A DNA stretch of 64,000 nucleotides from Allium sativum (Eukaryota; Streptophyta; Magnoliopsida; Asparagales; Amaryllidaceae). Positions 32,911 through 44,800 of the stretch are shown here, one piece after another. The stretch's first letter is position 1, and each line of letters begins with the position of its first letter. The notes beneath the pieces were generated by a model. That model did not search any database. It was not told where the DNA came from and saw only the letters and a list, made by a program, of their open reading frames with translations. The DNA is taken from assembly GCA_030737875.1 (NCBI GenBank), contig CM060915.1:901348177-901412176 (forward strand). Direction: 5' to 3'. The position numbers and the translations under genes are program-made.

Positions 32911-35900
32911 TTAATTCCGTGGCTTGCAAGGATGTGTAGTTCGGTCTAAAGGTTGGAAGTGAAGTGAATTGGTGGTGACTAAGATTTGATTTTTTCCGAA
33001 GGTTGTAAGGAATATATGAATAACATTAGTTGAATAGTGTTGCATATGGTTGCATTTCTGAAGGTGAAGGGAGTTGTAAAGTTCAGTAAGTGAAAGGGGT
33101 GTTAGAAGTTTGGTGTGAGGACATGTTGCAATGATAGTATATTGTGTGCGATGGTGCATGCCGATAAGTGACAAATTTTGTGGTGATCGCCAATTTAGCT
33201 GAAGGCGGCAGACCGGGATTCATCAATGGCTTCGAGAAAATTAAGTAGAAAACTGGGATCGGATATGCAAGTGGGCTGGGCCTTTTGAATCTTTAAGTAA
33301 GGAATTTCCTTTTTTATTTAAATTTAAATAGTCTAACTTTTAAAACTTAATATATCATTCTTTATTGATCCGATTAACCCACTGTTAGTGGCATTAGAAT
33401 TGTTTCGAAAATAAGAACAAAATTATATATAAGTTTGGTAAATTTAGTAAGTAAGGATTTTAGTAAAATAAAATGAAAGGTCTGTATATTTATAACAATA
33501 TATGTATATACCAAGCGATGTATTAATTCAATTCTGATATATATATATATAATTAGCAGAAATCACCAACTGCTAAATTGAAATGGTATTTGAGGCATGC
33601 TTGTAACGGTGTTAGAGTTCTTGGGTTCGTTCGTCTTGGTTATGAAGTCGTGGAGCTATTTCGGAGAGAACATTTAATTTAATTATTTATTTAATTAGTA
33701 GTTATTGAATAATTATAATTAGTAGAGATTAATTATAATTAGTTGTTGTTTGGATATGGATGTTCTTGTGTGAATGGATGTGAATGTAAGTAGATGAGAC
33801 ACTGAACACTAAAGCGTTGTTGACCGTAACACTTGTGCACAGCTGAATGGTTGTGTGATGATGATTATAAGTTCTGGTTATTTGACTTATATGGTTGATT
33901 TATTATGCTTGTATGATGCACACACAATACAATGGTTGTGGAATTAGACAGATGATCGATTCAATGTTCCTTCCATATAAATGAAGATTTTTTTTCAAAT
34001 ATTGAAATATCATTATTTTAAGTCAAATTTTAATTTGAAAAGAGCTTTGGGAATTTAAATATAATATTATACCAGACCGTTCTAGGATGATAGAGAGGAT
34101 GGTGTCTAGGCTTGGACTTGGAAATCCAGTTTCCTGCTCTCCATGGCTATCCTTAGCTGGTCCGACGGACGGGATAGTTAATTTAAAATGTAATTTAAAT
34201 TTTAAATTTGAATTTGTTCAAACTTAGAAATGGAACTGGAATGTAAATTAATGTCGCGTAAATGACCATTCATGAAGTTTAAATTTAAATTAAAAAGAGC
34301 TTTGAAATTTATATAGTTTACCACTTATTTAAATTTAATTTGGAATTTTGAAATGATTTTTGTATTTAACTAAAAAATCAGTTTTGAAATTAATTTGTTT
34401 TGAAATTTTAAATTTAAATTTAAAAGTATTTGAAAGGATTATATTTAAATCGTTTTATAACGCGCTGCGGCTCGACAGTTCGTAAATATTAATTTAAATT
34501 TCGAATGGTTATAACTTGATCGTTTGAAATCGGTTTGACTTGAAACTAGAAACGTTGATTTTCAAATATTAACAGTTTTGAATAGAAAATAAAATTTCAA
34601 ATTTCAGCATATGATTTTCAAGTTATATTCAAAACAAATTTGTAAAAGGTCGCTATACGTGCAGTTCGACGACCATAACGAGAATTCAAATAAATAAGTT
34701 TTAAAAGTTGAGAAATTCATGAAAATCTTACTTTATTAAGTTAAAGTAATTAGAGCTGAATTATTTGAATTTTTGAGTTGTTTTGGAATCTATTTGAATT
34801 AAATGGCTATTGCAGCGCTTTTAGTAATGTTCAACAGTTATTATTTTAGTTCCAAAGATGAATGGGTTTTGAAATTTATATTTGTAAACCATTATTTTAA
34901 ATGGGAAAAATGATGGTAAAATGGTTCTGAAGGTTGTTAAGTGATTGCATATGGAATTATCTATTAATTCTAGAAGAATTTGAATTTTAAAAGGAAACGA
35001 GTTGGATGGAGTTGTTGTCAGATATTTGATATGAAATTCCAAGATCTGAACAAATACTATCAGAAGCAATAGGAAATATATACATCAAAGTTCTGATAGT
35101 GCTTGTTGAGTTGTGAATTCATGTCTGATGTATGTCGATTTAACTCTATCAAACTTAAATTTAAATATAAGTTGTTGGGATGATCGAAATGAAATTTTAA
35201 TCCAAATAGAGATGGGGTAAATTTAAGAACTTGTGGAAAAAAATAAAGAGGTATGAGAGTTAAAGGTATGTTTGAAATAAAAGGGTTGGGTAAATAGAAT
35301 ATTTGATTTCAAAGAGAAGATAAAATGGTAGTAGAATTTATAACAAATCCAACCTTGACATTTTAAATGAATTGAAATGATTGGAAGGAAATTTGAATTG
35401 AAACCCTATGTGGTCCATAACCATTGTTTTATGAATACGCTTATTACTTGGGAAGTCCGGGATCGGATTTTTAGTTCGAAAACCATTCCAAGTAATAATA
35501 CGATGCATGAAGCAAATTCAAGACTTGGAATCGATGAATGAAGATCGTGGTTCTTCACAAATCAAATGGACCGCCTGCTGATTGGTTTCTTTATTGATAG
35601 CTACAATAGAGAGATGCCCCTATTACCGGAGAGGCAGAAAGTCCGAATGTATTAGGAGAACTTTCGGATTTTTGTTCCGTTCAGACCCAGGACGGACTTG
35701 TATGGATTGTGTGTCTGACGTTATAATTGACGGCATAACATTGATTTCCGTTGATATGTATCTGGTTTGTGACGTATGAGCTCGAAGTGGTTATGTATGG
35801 ATGGGAACCAGCGGTCATGTTGTGAATGGATAATGTGACATACTTAAGAGATGAAATGATCTTGTACGATCAGGGCATTGATTTTCTCGGCATACTTTGT

Positions 35901-36953
35901 GTATGATGTGACATCGACAAACCTCACACCTCGGATGATGAGAAACTGGAGATTAGGTTGTGTATATATGAGTGAATTGATGATGACCACTGCAGCAGTA
36001 GGAAACCACTTATGGCGTATGGAATAGGGTATGTTCAGGGGGCCGTGTCTGGTCGAAAACCGTTGATCTACCTCGCGATTTGTATTGGTGTCCGCGTATG
36101 GATGAAAAACTTGTGATTACATTTCGTTTGTGTTTCGATTGATCTTTCGTGCTAAGAATCATCAAGTTGGAAACCCAAATCTCTAATACGAGCCATACGA
36201 TTTTGATTATATATATATATATATATATGGCGACATAATATTATGGGGCATTATGTTGTCTAGGATTAATAAACTTATTTTCGAAATGTTTTCCACACTA
36301 TATATATATATATGTATTATGGCTTTGAAAGAGGATTTTTACGTATGAAAGCATATTTGGTTATCATAAGATAAACCTCATCCATCTGGTGTGCGCTTGC
36401 AATGTGTGATGTGGGACAAGCTTATGATAGCTTCATTTTCAAAAGTCATTGCATATTTATATGCACGGGCATTCACATGGAGTGAACTTGTCCCGCGTTA
36501 GCGGCATGGTCCGGTGAATTTCCCAACTTTAAAATAAATCCTGAAATAATTGTTTTATGTTCTTACACCAGTCCCATGACTGACCCTGAGTTATTTTTCC
36601 TTCCTAAACTCTGGGTGCCCATTAATTTCACAGGGGCAGCCAGTAGTTTAGTTTTGCAGTTTTAGTTCGTTAGAGCAAGGTTCAGAGTGCTTTCAGAGTC
36701 GGAGTCCACGATAGAGTTGAAGCTTCCTCTGTGTTTTGTTCTTCCGCTGAGAGTATAGTTATATGTTTTATTTCGTTGTATGATTATGTTGTAACTCTGA
36801 TATTCATGTAACTCTGATGTAATATTGTTTTAGCAATGAAAAGTTCTGTTATTTTGTTAAATGTATGTATGTACCCATAACAATTCGTCCTTGTGAATGA
36901 TTTAAGTTGGTTTAATTACCGGTGAAAATCGGGCGAAAAGGCAGGTCGTTACA
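32911..36953 (+). mobile_element. LTR F, second segment
   Basis: Plus-strand LTR sequence ending GGCAGGTCGTTACA at 36953. Near its end it carries, in plus orientation, the blocks that C and E carry in minus orientation: ACCAGTCCCATGACTGACCC, CCTAAACTCTGGGTGCCC and AAGGATTTTTACG…TTATCATAAG. A G-rich stretch at about 32940-33260 corresponds to the exon-like islands of the other LTRs. The first part of F is at 16141-16791, and some sequence was lost at the C/F junction. No ORF with a recognisable domain. ATATAT microsatellites lie near 33540, 36205 and 36300. Confidence 0.6.
36568..36586 (+). other. Conserved LTR hairpin (F copy)
   Basis: CCAGTC-CCAT-GACTGACCC, stem CAGTC/GACTG. It lies 367 bp before the LTR 3' end and is followed by CTGAG…CTCTGGGTGCCC, which can form a second, looser stem. 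Confidence 0.6.
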
Positions 36954-37630
36954 GATTCCTTAATCACTAAGCTTCTTCATATATTTATATACGCGACTTC
37001 TTCCCTTTCCATTCTTTTCATTTTGTATGTTCTCTGAAAATCTAAGTTGGAAGCTTCAAATAAGTTAACATTCCACTCCTCTTTAGATTAAATCATTTAT
37101 ATAAAATGACCCATTACCTTTCGATTAGTTCATTTTCCACTTCATGGCTTAACTAAAAATCAAAGCTCCAAATATAAAATAGTCGATCTACCAAAAATCA
37201 GAATCAACTTCTAAATCGATTTCGAAGATGAAGCATAGATCCATGAACGAGGACCTGACATCGTGAATTAGGTCAGAAAGAAGGATTGTGTTTTGGGGGT
37301 CAGTTCGACGACATAGTTCGAGGCATTGTTTCCAATGACTGGCGAGAGAGCTCGCATTAGTGAAGAAGGGTTTCACATCAGTGTTTTAGATGCGATGATT
37401 GGTTCATACGGGTCGTTGTGGAATTCAGTAGAGGCATCGACTAAGAGGGTTTCCGCAATAGGAGAATTATGCCTGTAGCAGTAAAATAAGGTCAACGCGA
37501 TTTGGATAAGTATCGCTGTAGATTTGGACGTAGCGACATTATAAGGATGAACAGGAGTGGAGTTGAGCGCTGATGATGACACGTTGTGGGAGGAAGTTCG
37601 ATGGTTAACTAACTGGGTTGAATGGGAAGG
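36954..37630 (+). mobile_element. LTR H, second segment
   Basis: Lies between the end of F and the start of E. Its last half (about 37190-37625) is comparatively G-rich, as in the exon-like island of the other LTRs. GAAGG at 37626-37630 is the TSD of element E. The minus-strand ORFs here show no known domain. Confidence 0.45.
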
Positions 37631-39104
37631 TGTAGTGTCCCGAAATCCCGGCCCAATTTGAGCTGACTAAATAACACAAGTCCAACCCACATTACACTGG
37701 AAATCAGAAAACTAATAGAAAGAAAACAGAGGGTGAGAATAGATAATATAGAAACTAAGAATAGAAGAAGAAGAAGAACACAACATCAGAGTAACACGAA
37801 CCTCACAGCAGAACGAATAACATATAATATATATCTTAACTTTGAAATATAAATCTGTACTTGAATATACATATCATTTCCAAAGTGCAGCACTTACAAC
37901 ACAGCGGAAATAAACAATAGCTATATGATCCTGAAGCCTTATGCTCCAGCTCTTCCAGTATCTGTAAATCCCGACTACTTGACTTCCCGTACAAAATTGG
38001 GCACCCAAGAGTTCAGGGAAAACAAAACAAAATAAACTCCGGGTCAGTCATGGGACTGGTATGAGTAAAACAGTTTGAGCCACTAAACGATATCTCATAA
38101 GACCACGCCGTATAACGGAACGGGTTTTTACCTTATGAGAATCCAAATAATCTTTATATCAAAACTCAGTGATATTATAATAATGTCTATCAACCACAAT
38201 ATAATAATCATCTAGCAGAAACGCTTTCATCTCGCGTTATATATATAGTATACAATCAAAACAGCAAGCACGTATTGGGTAATGGATTTCCAACTATGAC
38301 AAGGTATGGAACCACCTAACGCTAGTGTACCTCTAGAGAGGAATACACTGGGTTCAACATGAACATCTTGCAACCCGGCCACACATGACCGACCACTCAT
38401 TTCGCTTGTGTGTATCGAATGTATATCACCAACGGCTGGGATCAACAACCATTTCCCGAATGGGACAGCATTGACAATAGATTTTTAGAAGTAAATGAAA
38501 CTCTAGATCAGGTGATTATACACCATAATAGGTGCGACCAACATAGCCATGTTGCCTGCCCGATTTTTTTCATTTCCGGATGTGAGACTAGAAGCTACGC
38601 TTTTATTCACTTTGAATGTAATATCGTCATACCCGCCAAATCACAAATTGATTTCCCCAAAAATACCATGGGTATATAGCTAAGAGAAATGAATTCCTCC
38701 GCCACCAAACATAAATATGTTTGAAGAGATCAACTTACGCGATCTATTAAATATACTCTGTTAGACATTAGTCCATACAAGTTGTCCTGGGACTGGACAA
38801 ACCGAAGGCACTATTCAGTACATCCATAATAGGCAATCTTTACCTAAGATTTAAACAACAGCCCTTGCATTTTACTCCGTCTTCAATTATCTTTGGCATA
38901 TATGATTCGCAACGCTTATGCCAATACGGAGTGGTTCTTTGGATAATAATCCAACCGGTCTCTCCATATTAACAACGTTAAAATGGTCGAAAACTTCGAT
39001 AGTCGATGAGTTAACTATCAAAGAAAAACACGTGTGCAAACAACGATCTTATTTCTAGATGGAAAACATCGATCAATCACCAATCAACTTTTATCCTTTA
39101 AATT
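37631..39104 (-). repeat. Element E 3' LTR, left segment
   Basis: Runs from TGTAGTGTCCCG to the D insertion point (TSD AAATT, 39100-39104). Contains the small hairpin at 38041-38059 and CAACCCGGCCACACATGACC-type blocks shared with C. No gene. Confidence 0.88.
38041..38059 (-). other. Conserved LTR hairpin (E left copy)
   Basis: The minus strand reads CCAGTC-CCAT-GACTGACCC. It lies about 410 bp from the LTR 3' end. Confidence 0.6.
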
Positions 39105-39567
39105 TGTAACGACCCGTATTCTACGCATCATAGGATCGTAGGATATTTATTTCTTTCACATACGAAGACGTATGGTCATGTAACTTTGGGAGACGACTAT
39201 TGGGGTCATTTCCCATGTTCATGATTTTTCTCGATTTTTAAATGACCATTTTACCCCTAGTTGGCACTGTTTTGGCCATAACTTTGGACTGGAAAGGAAT
39301 TTTGACCTGAAACCACTTCAATTGGCTTCGGATGATGGTTTCTCTTTCCGTAGAGTGGTCACATTAGCCAAACGGACTTACCGTTTGGTAGATATGGCTG
39401 AAACAAGTTTCAGATGGTGAAAAACAGCTTAATTGGGCTTAACCGGGTGATTAGCAGCTAGGCCCAAGGGGAATTTCGGGTTTAGGGGTACATAGGGGCT
39501 GATTAGGGTTAGAAAACATTTCTTTAGACATTTTCCAGCCGCCACTTTCATTCCTCTTGATCTAGCC

Positions 39568-39585
39568 ATGGCCTCCACTCTCTAA
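39568..39585 (+). CDS. Short upstream ORF MASTL, D 5' LTR
   Basis: ATG GCC TCC ACT CTC TAA in strong context (GCC|ATGG), 75-80 bp after the TATA position. The identical copy in the 3' LTR is at 46802-46819. Compare MASLL (A) and MASTLLS (S). Confidence 0.45.
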   Translation: MASTL

Positions 39586-39750
39586 ATCTCTCTAAAACAC
39601 CCAAAAATCACTTCCTAATCAAGGATTAAGGCTTAGAGGCATCAAATCAAGGAGGATTAACACAAGGACCGAGGTAGAGCTGCTGTTACATATTGGAATT
39701 CGTGCAAATCAGAGGTTTACTTCAGATCTGAAAGTTTTATTGTGGCAAAG

Positions 39751-39756
39751 GTGAGT
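39751..39756 (+). promoter_or_regulatory. Candidate 5' splice donor, D 5' LTR
   Basis: GGCAAAG|GTGAGTGAT is a near-ideal donor, followed by AT-rich sequence. Candidate acceptors are GGTTGCAG|G at 41060, preceded by TACTAAC, and TTTTTCAG at 41817 before gag. Confidence 0.45.
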
Positions 39757-40157
39757 GATAGCATCATTTTGACACTAATTACAGTTAATTAAGGGTAATT
39801 AGTGAAGATTAGCGAATTTATACACTAATAAATTCTGGAAAAATGTTTAGAAATTCGTAAATAATATTTTATGCCTCTGTTAGAAATTTGGTTTAATTTG
39901 ATGGAGTTTTGTTAACCCTATGATTAGTTTCATTTAATCATGCTTAAGGGAAAATGGGATTTTGGGCACCTTTGATCTAATTTGACATGTAAATTCATTG
40001 TTTTGATGTTTGTGGTTAGTTTGCTATGTTGCTATGACTGTTTGACATGTTTTATGATTGATTAGAAGTGTTAGATTTGTCAAAAACGCCGTCGAATGGC
40101 GTAAACTGCTTGCTGGAAGAACTGCAGGAAATCAGCCCGAACCGGACCGGATCGGTG

Positions 40158-40330
40158 GAAGTAAGGGCGATCCGATCCGATGGTGCGATCCGATCCGATC
40201 CGTCGATGCTTGAAGACTCCGATCCGATGGTGCGATCCGATCCGTCGATGCTTGAAGACTCCGATCCGATGGTGCGATCCGATCCGATCCGTCGATGCTT
40301 GAAGACTCCGATCCAATGGTGCGATACGAT
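40158..40330. repeat. 47-bp GATCC-rich minisatellite, D 5' LTR
   Basis: About 3.5 units built from GATCCGATGGTGCGATCC and GTCGATGCTTGAAGACTCC, with internal CCGAT/GATCC periodicity. The 3' LTR copy (about 47398-47640) is longer. The repeat stays open in several frames, so it creates spurious arginine/serine/aspartate-rich ORFs. Confidence 0.85.
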
Positions 40331-41118
40331 CCGACCCGATCAGGACCTCGCGAGACGATCCGTGTTGCTTCACGAAGAGGAGCCCGAACCGATCCAGTGA
40401 GGTGACCACGATTCGAACCACTCGTTAGCAGAAAGAGCGACCCAAACCAGTGTTCTTGGGGGAGGCCGATCCGAACCGCTACCAGATGGACGCCACGAAC
40501 CGCACCACGTTGATGATGGGGAGCTAAAGGCCGAACCGAACCGATGGCATAGAGGGGATCCGAACCGATCCGGTGATGACAGAAACCCGAGATGCAAAGG
40601 AAGCCCAAATGAGAAGTTAGAGCTCAAGATTCAGATGGGAATCAACGAGTTCGCTTCATGGTTGGGTTTTGCTGCGGGGCGCGTGCCAAGGGGTTATCGA
40701 CGTCTATAGCTTTGGACCACTATGGTAGGAGGTACGAAGGCGGATTCAGGGCCATTATGGCATCGGTAGAACCAAGGGCTACAACCAATGAAGTGGGTCA
40801 TTGAAATGTTTGGTCATGACTCCATATGTTTAGCTTGGTCATAGCAGGGTTTCTACAAGTCGGGATTCGTCGTTACCTCAGTTTGTCTAGTGTTTCAAAG
40901 TGGTAGATATCGTACGCTTTAGGCACTGAGTGAGAAATGTGAGGATGGTTGCTATGGATGATTTGTTTGCTATCATTGTGACGTGCACACCCCACCCCCG
41001 TATTCTTACACTGGCACCTCGGAGTATTGTACGGTATGTGGTACTAACTCTTTGGTTGCAGGTTCAGGTATGGTTTAGTATACCTGTTATTATTCTGTTT
41101 AGATGCTTATCGCTCATA

Positions 41119-41138
41119 CCAGGCTTTATGTCTGACCC
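41119..41138 (+). other. Conserved LTR hairpin (D 5' copy)
   Basis: CCAGGC-TTTAT-GTCTGACCC, stem with one G:U pair, about 480 bp before the LTR end. It is followed by CCCAGAG…CTCTGGG, a second 7-bp stem. The 3' LTR copy is at 48444-48463. Confidence 0.6.
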
Positions 41139-41620
41139 AGAGTTTTATGTCTCCTCTTATTACTCTGGGTGCTCACACGAGCAGACTAGAGACAGGTTAG
41201 CTGGTGATGCACGGGTAGATGATCCGGAGACGAGCAGGAGGCTTCCACGTACTATATACATAATATTCTCCCTGTGTTGTTGAAGATCACTGCTTGGGCA
41301 TTGTTGGTTTATCTTCTACTTTAGCTTTCTTTTGTTTAGAGACAGTAAATTTGGAAAATTGTAATAAGCTGTATTTGGATTTCCGCTGCTCTGAGGATTG
41401 ATGTTGATTTTAGTTATCAGCTTATGCACTGTCTCACCTGTTTTATGTCAAGTATGTTGTTAATATATTTTATTCCATGCGCTGTGAGACATTCTACAGG
41501 TCCCTTGATTAGTTCATTCCCTTCTTTCTTTTCTTCTGACGACCGTTCTGTGCTAGCTGGGCATGTGTACAGCGCACTTTCGGAGGAAATGCAGGCTGGT
41601 GCGGGGCGGGCCGTTACACT

Positions 41621-41632
41621 TGGTATCAGAGC
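41621..41632 (+). other. Primer-binding site of element D
   Basis: TGGTATCAGAGC, two bases after the 5' LTR. Confidence 0.93.
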
Positions 41633-41824
41633 TCTAGGTTGCGTAGTTAACCTAGGGAAGTTATCAGGGAGAGATAATATACGTATACGAGAGAGCGTAT
41701 TTGTGATTACTTTGGTTTTAAAAAGCTATATATATATATATACACTATTAGTAGTATAAGGATGAAGTCGTACTGCACTAGCACCACTATGGAGTCGTTA
41801 ATCGTTTCCTTTTTCAGATTGACG

Positions 41825-44800
41825 ATGAGCCGATATACTAGAGGTGCTGGTAGGGGAGCCAACAATGGGAATGCTGCTGACATGAGGACGATGTTTACAG
41901 ACCTCATGAGAGAGATGCTTAGAGATGTACAGAGGGCATCTCCCAATGGTGGAAATGGTGGTGGTCCAATAGTGCAGGCGCCAAGAGTCGACTTCGCCAA
42001 GCTGAATAAGGATTATACTAGCCTTGGTGGGAAGACGTTCCACGGAACGGAGTCGGCTACGGATGTTCAAGATTGGTTGGATAGTTGCGAACGCATCTTC
42101 GAGGATTTGGGTATCGAGGATGCGATGAAGAGAAAGCTAGCGCCCCGTCAGCTGCAAGGGCGGGCAATGAATTGGTGGAATGCTATAAAGGCAGCTACTC
42201 CCGAAGATCAGATTACTTGGGAGCAGTTTAAGGCTCGCTTTAGCGAGAAGTTCATTCCAGCTGCTCAGAAGTCAATGCTGTTTAAGAAATTCTTGGAGCT
42301 CAAGCAGAATGGCAGGGCTGTCTCGGAGTATATTGCTGAATTTGACACTTTGTCAAAATATGGGTTATCTCTCATTGATACTGCAGAGAAAAAGAATGAG
42401 AAATTCATAACTGGGGAAAAACTTATTAACCACATCGATGAGACGTTTGAATCGATTGTGGGGAAAGCGTTAAGATCAGAAAGTCTCTACCCTAAGTCGA
42501 AGACTGAGGTTGCATCCGCAGATGAGCCAAAGCCACAAGCAAGTGGTGGAGGCAAAGGTGGTTCCCAGAATAAGAGAAAACAGAATCAAACTAAGGATGG
42601 CCAGAAGAAAAAGAATAAGCAAGACGTGGAGTGCTTCAGCTGTGGTAAGAAGGGCCATTATGCTAGTAATTGTCGGGCCAAGCCAGCGGATAGGAAGTGC
42701 TTCAACTGTGGCCAAATGGGACATCACAAGGACAAGTGTCCACAGCCCCCTAAAGAAAAGCAAATGGTGAAAGCATATGCTCTCAATGCTATTCCTTCTT
42801 CGTCGAATGCCCCAACTGCGGCGGAGAAGGGAAAGAACGTCGTCATTCAAGGTATGCTTTCTGTTTATGATGTTCCTGTTAGAGTTTTGTTTGATACCGG
42901 AGCTTCCAGTTCTTTCATATCTAGTGACCTGGTAGATAGGTTGGGATTGGAGCCCGAGATTGTCGATAGACCTTTAGTAGTGACGAACCCGATTGGTGGT
43001 TCGACTAGCCTTAGCATGGTTTGTCATAATGTGGTCTTATCGAGTCATGGATGCATGTTTGTTTGTGATTGCTTTGTTTTGGGCTTTACTGGGTTTGGCA
43101 TTATTTTGGGAGTAGATTGGCTCCGAAGGTATGGGGTGGTGGTAGACTGTGAGGGCTTTTTGGTGACAGCTAGAGCGGATGATGGGCGGAGGATAGTGTT
43201 TGGTGGTCTACCCAGTAAGGGGGTATTGGCTAGTTTTCTAAACTCCCTCGACATTCCGCATAGTGAGTTGTCAGGTTTGCCCGTGGTTGGCCAGTATCCG
43301 GATATTTTCGAAGAAGTGACCGGACTTCCACCACACCGAGAGATTGAGTTTCGTATTGATTTGGTAAAAGATGCCAGACCTATAGTGATGCCACTTCGTC
43401 GTATGGCACCAAGGGAGCAGCGAGAGCTCGAGGTGCAAGTCAGCGATCTTTTGAAGAAGGGATTTATCAGAAGGAGTGTTTCTGAATGGGGAGCACCAGT
43501 TGTGTTTGCTACCAAGGCGGATGGTTCCCTTCGTTTGTGTGTAGACTACCGCGAGTTGAATAAAGTGACGAGGAAGAATAAGTATCCTCTACCGCGGATA
43601 GATGATTTGTTCGATCAGTTGGGTGGCGCGAGAATATTTTCTTAGTTGGATCTCGCGACAGGTTTTCATCAGCTTAGAGTGGAAGCTGAGAGTATAGCTA
43701 AAACGGCATTTCGAACGCCGTCTGGATTTTATGAATGGTTGGTTATGCCATTTGGGCTGACCAATGCCCCAGCATATTTTGTGGATCTTATGAATAGGGT
43801 ATTCAGGGATCAGTTGAATAAGTTTGTTCTTGTGTTCGTTGATGATATTTTGGTCTATTCGAGGGCAGAGGAAGAACACAAGGAACATTTAAGAGTAGCG
43901 ATGGAGGTGTTGAGAAAACACCAATTGAAAGCAAAGTTTTCTAAGTGTCACTTCTGGAAGAGGGAAGTGAGGTTCTTGGGCCATGTTGTATCAGAGAATG
44001 GTATTGCCGTGGACCCAGCAAAGGTGGCTACGGTACAAGATTGGCCTACGCCCAAGAATGCAACAGATGTAAGAAGTTTCTTGGGATTAGCTGGATATTA
44101 TCTTAAGTTTATCCAAGGTTTCTCCAAGATAGCAGCACCATTGACCCAGTTGACCAAGAAGAATCAAGCTTTTGTCTGGGATGAAAGATGCGAGAATGCG
44201 TTCAAGAGTCTAAAGGGCAAGTTGACAAGCGCACCAGTGTTAGTCATTCCTAAGGGGGATGAAGAGATGACGGTATACACGGATGCCTGTGGTACCGGAC
44301 TGGGTGCTGTATTGATGCAAGGCGGTAGGGTTGTAGCTTACGCAAGTCGGCAGTTGAAACCGCACGAGAGAAGATACCCTACCCATGATTTAGAATTGGC
44401 AGCGATCGTGTTCGCGTTAAAAATGTGGAGACACTATCTCTTGGGAGAAAGATTTGAGCTGTTTACAGATCATAAGTCGTTGAAGTATCTATTCTCCCAG
44501 AAGGATTTAAATCTCCGTCAGCAGAGATGGTTAGAGTTCTTAGCTTCCTATGATTTTGACATCGCATATACACCGGGAAAGGGCAATGCGGTGGCTGATG
44601 CATTGAGTAGAAGACATGCCAGCTTAGGGGCTATGTCCCTTGAATGGAAGCAACTGGAGTTTATCGCGGGGTTTGATTTCAGACCAAAGTGCGAATTGGA
44701 TCCAGAAATGTTAGCAAGTTTGACGATCAGACCCACTTTGATTGAACGGATCGGATCTAGTCAGAGGGACGATCCTAACCTATTGGAAATCATCTCCAAG

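Larger units (their letters stand above)
39105..41618 (+). repeat. Element D 5' LTR
   Basis: Contains a TACATA where the 3' LTR has TATATA (39489-39494 versus 46723-46728), the MASTL upstream ORF at 39568, donor CAAAG|GTGAGT at 39751, the GATCC-rich 47-bp minisatellite (about 40158-40330), TACTAAC…TTGCAG|G near 41060 and the small hairpin 41119-41138. Ends CGGGCCGTTACA. Confidence 0.93.

Noticed and set aside
33602..36953. Possible separate LTR beginning TGTAACGGTGTTAG at 33602
   Set aside because: The five bases before it (ATGCT) do not match those after 36953 (GATTC), and it does not start with the usual TGTAACGACCC. Taken instead as the interior of F.
40068..40627. Several overlapping ORFs on both strands rich in RSDP/IGSDR repeats, also at 47293-47937
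   Set aside because: They are products of the GATCC-rich minisatellite in D's LTRs, which lacks stops in several frames; no domain.
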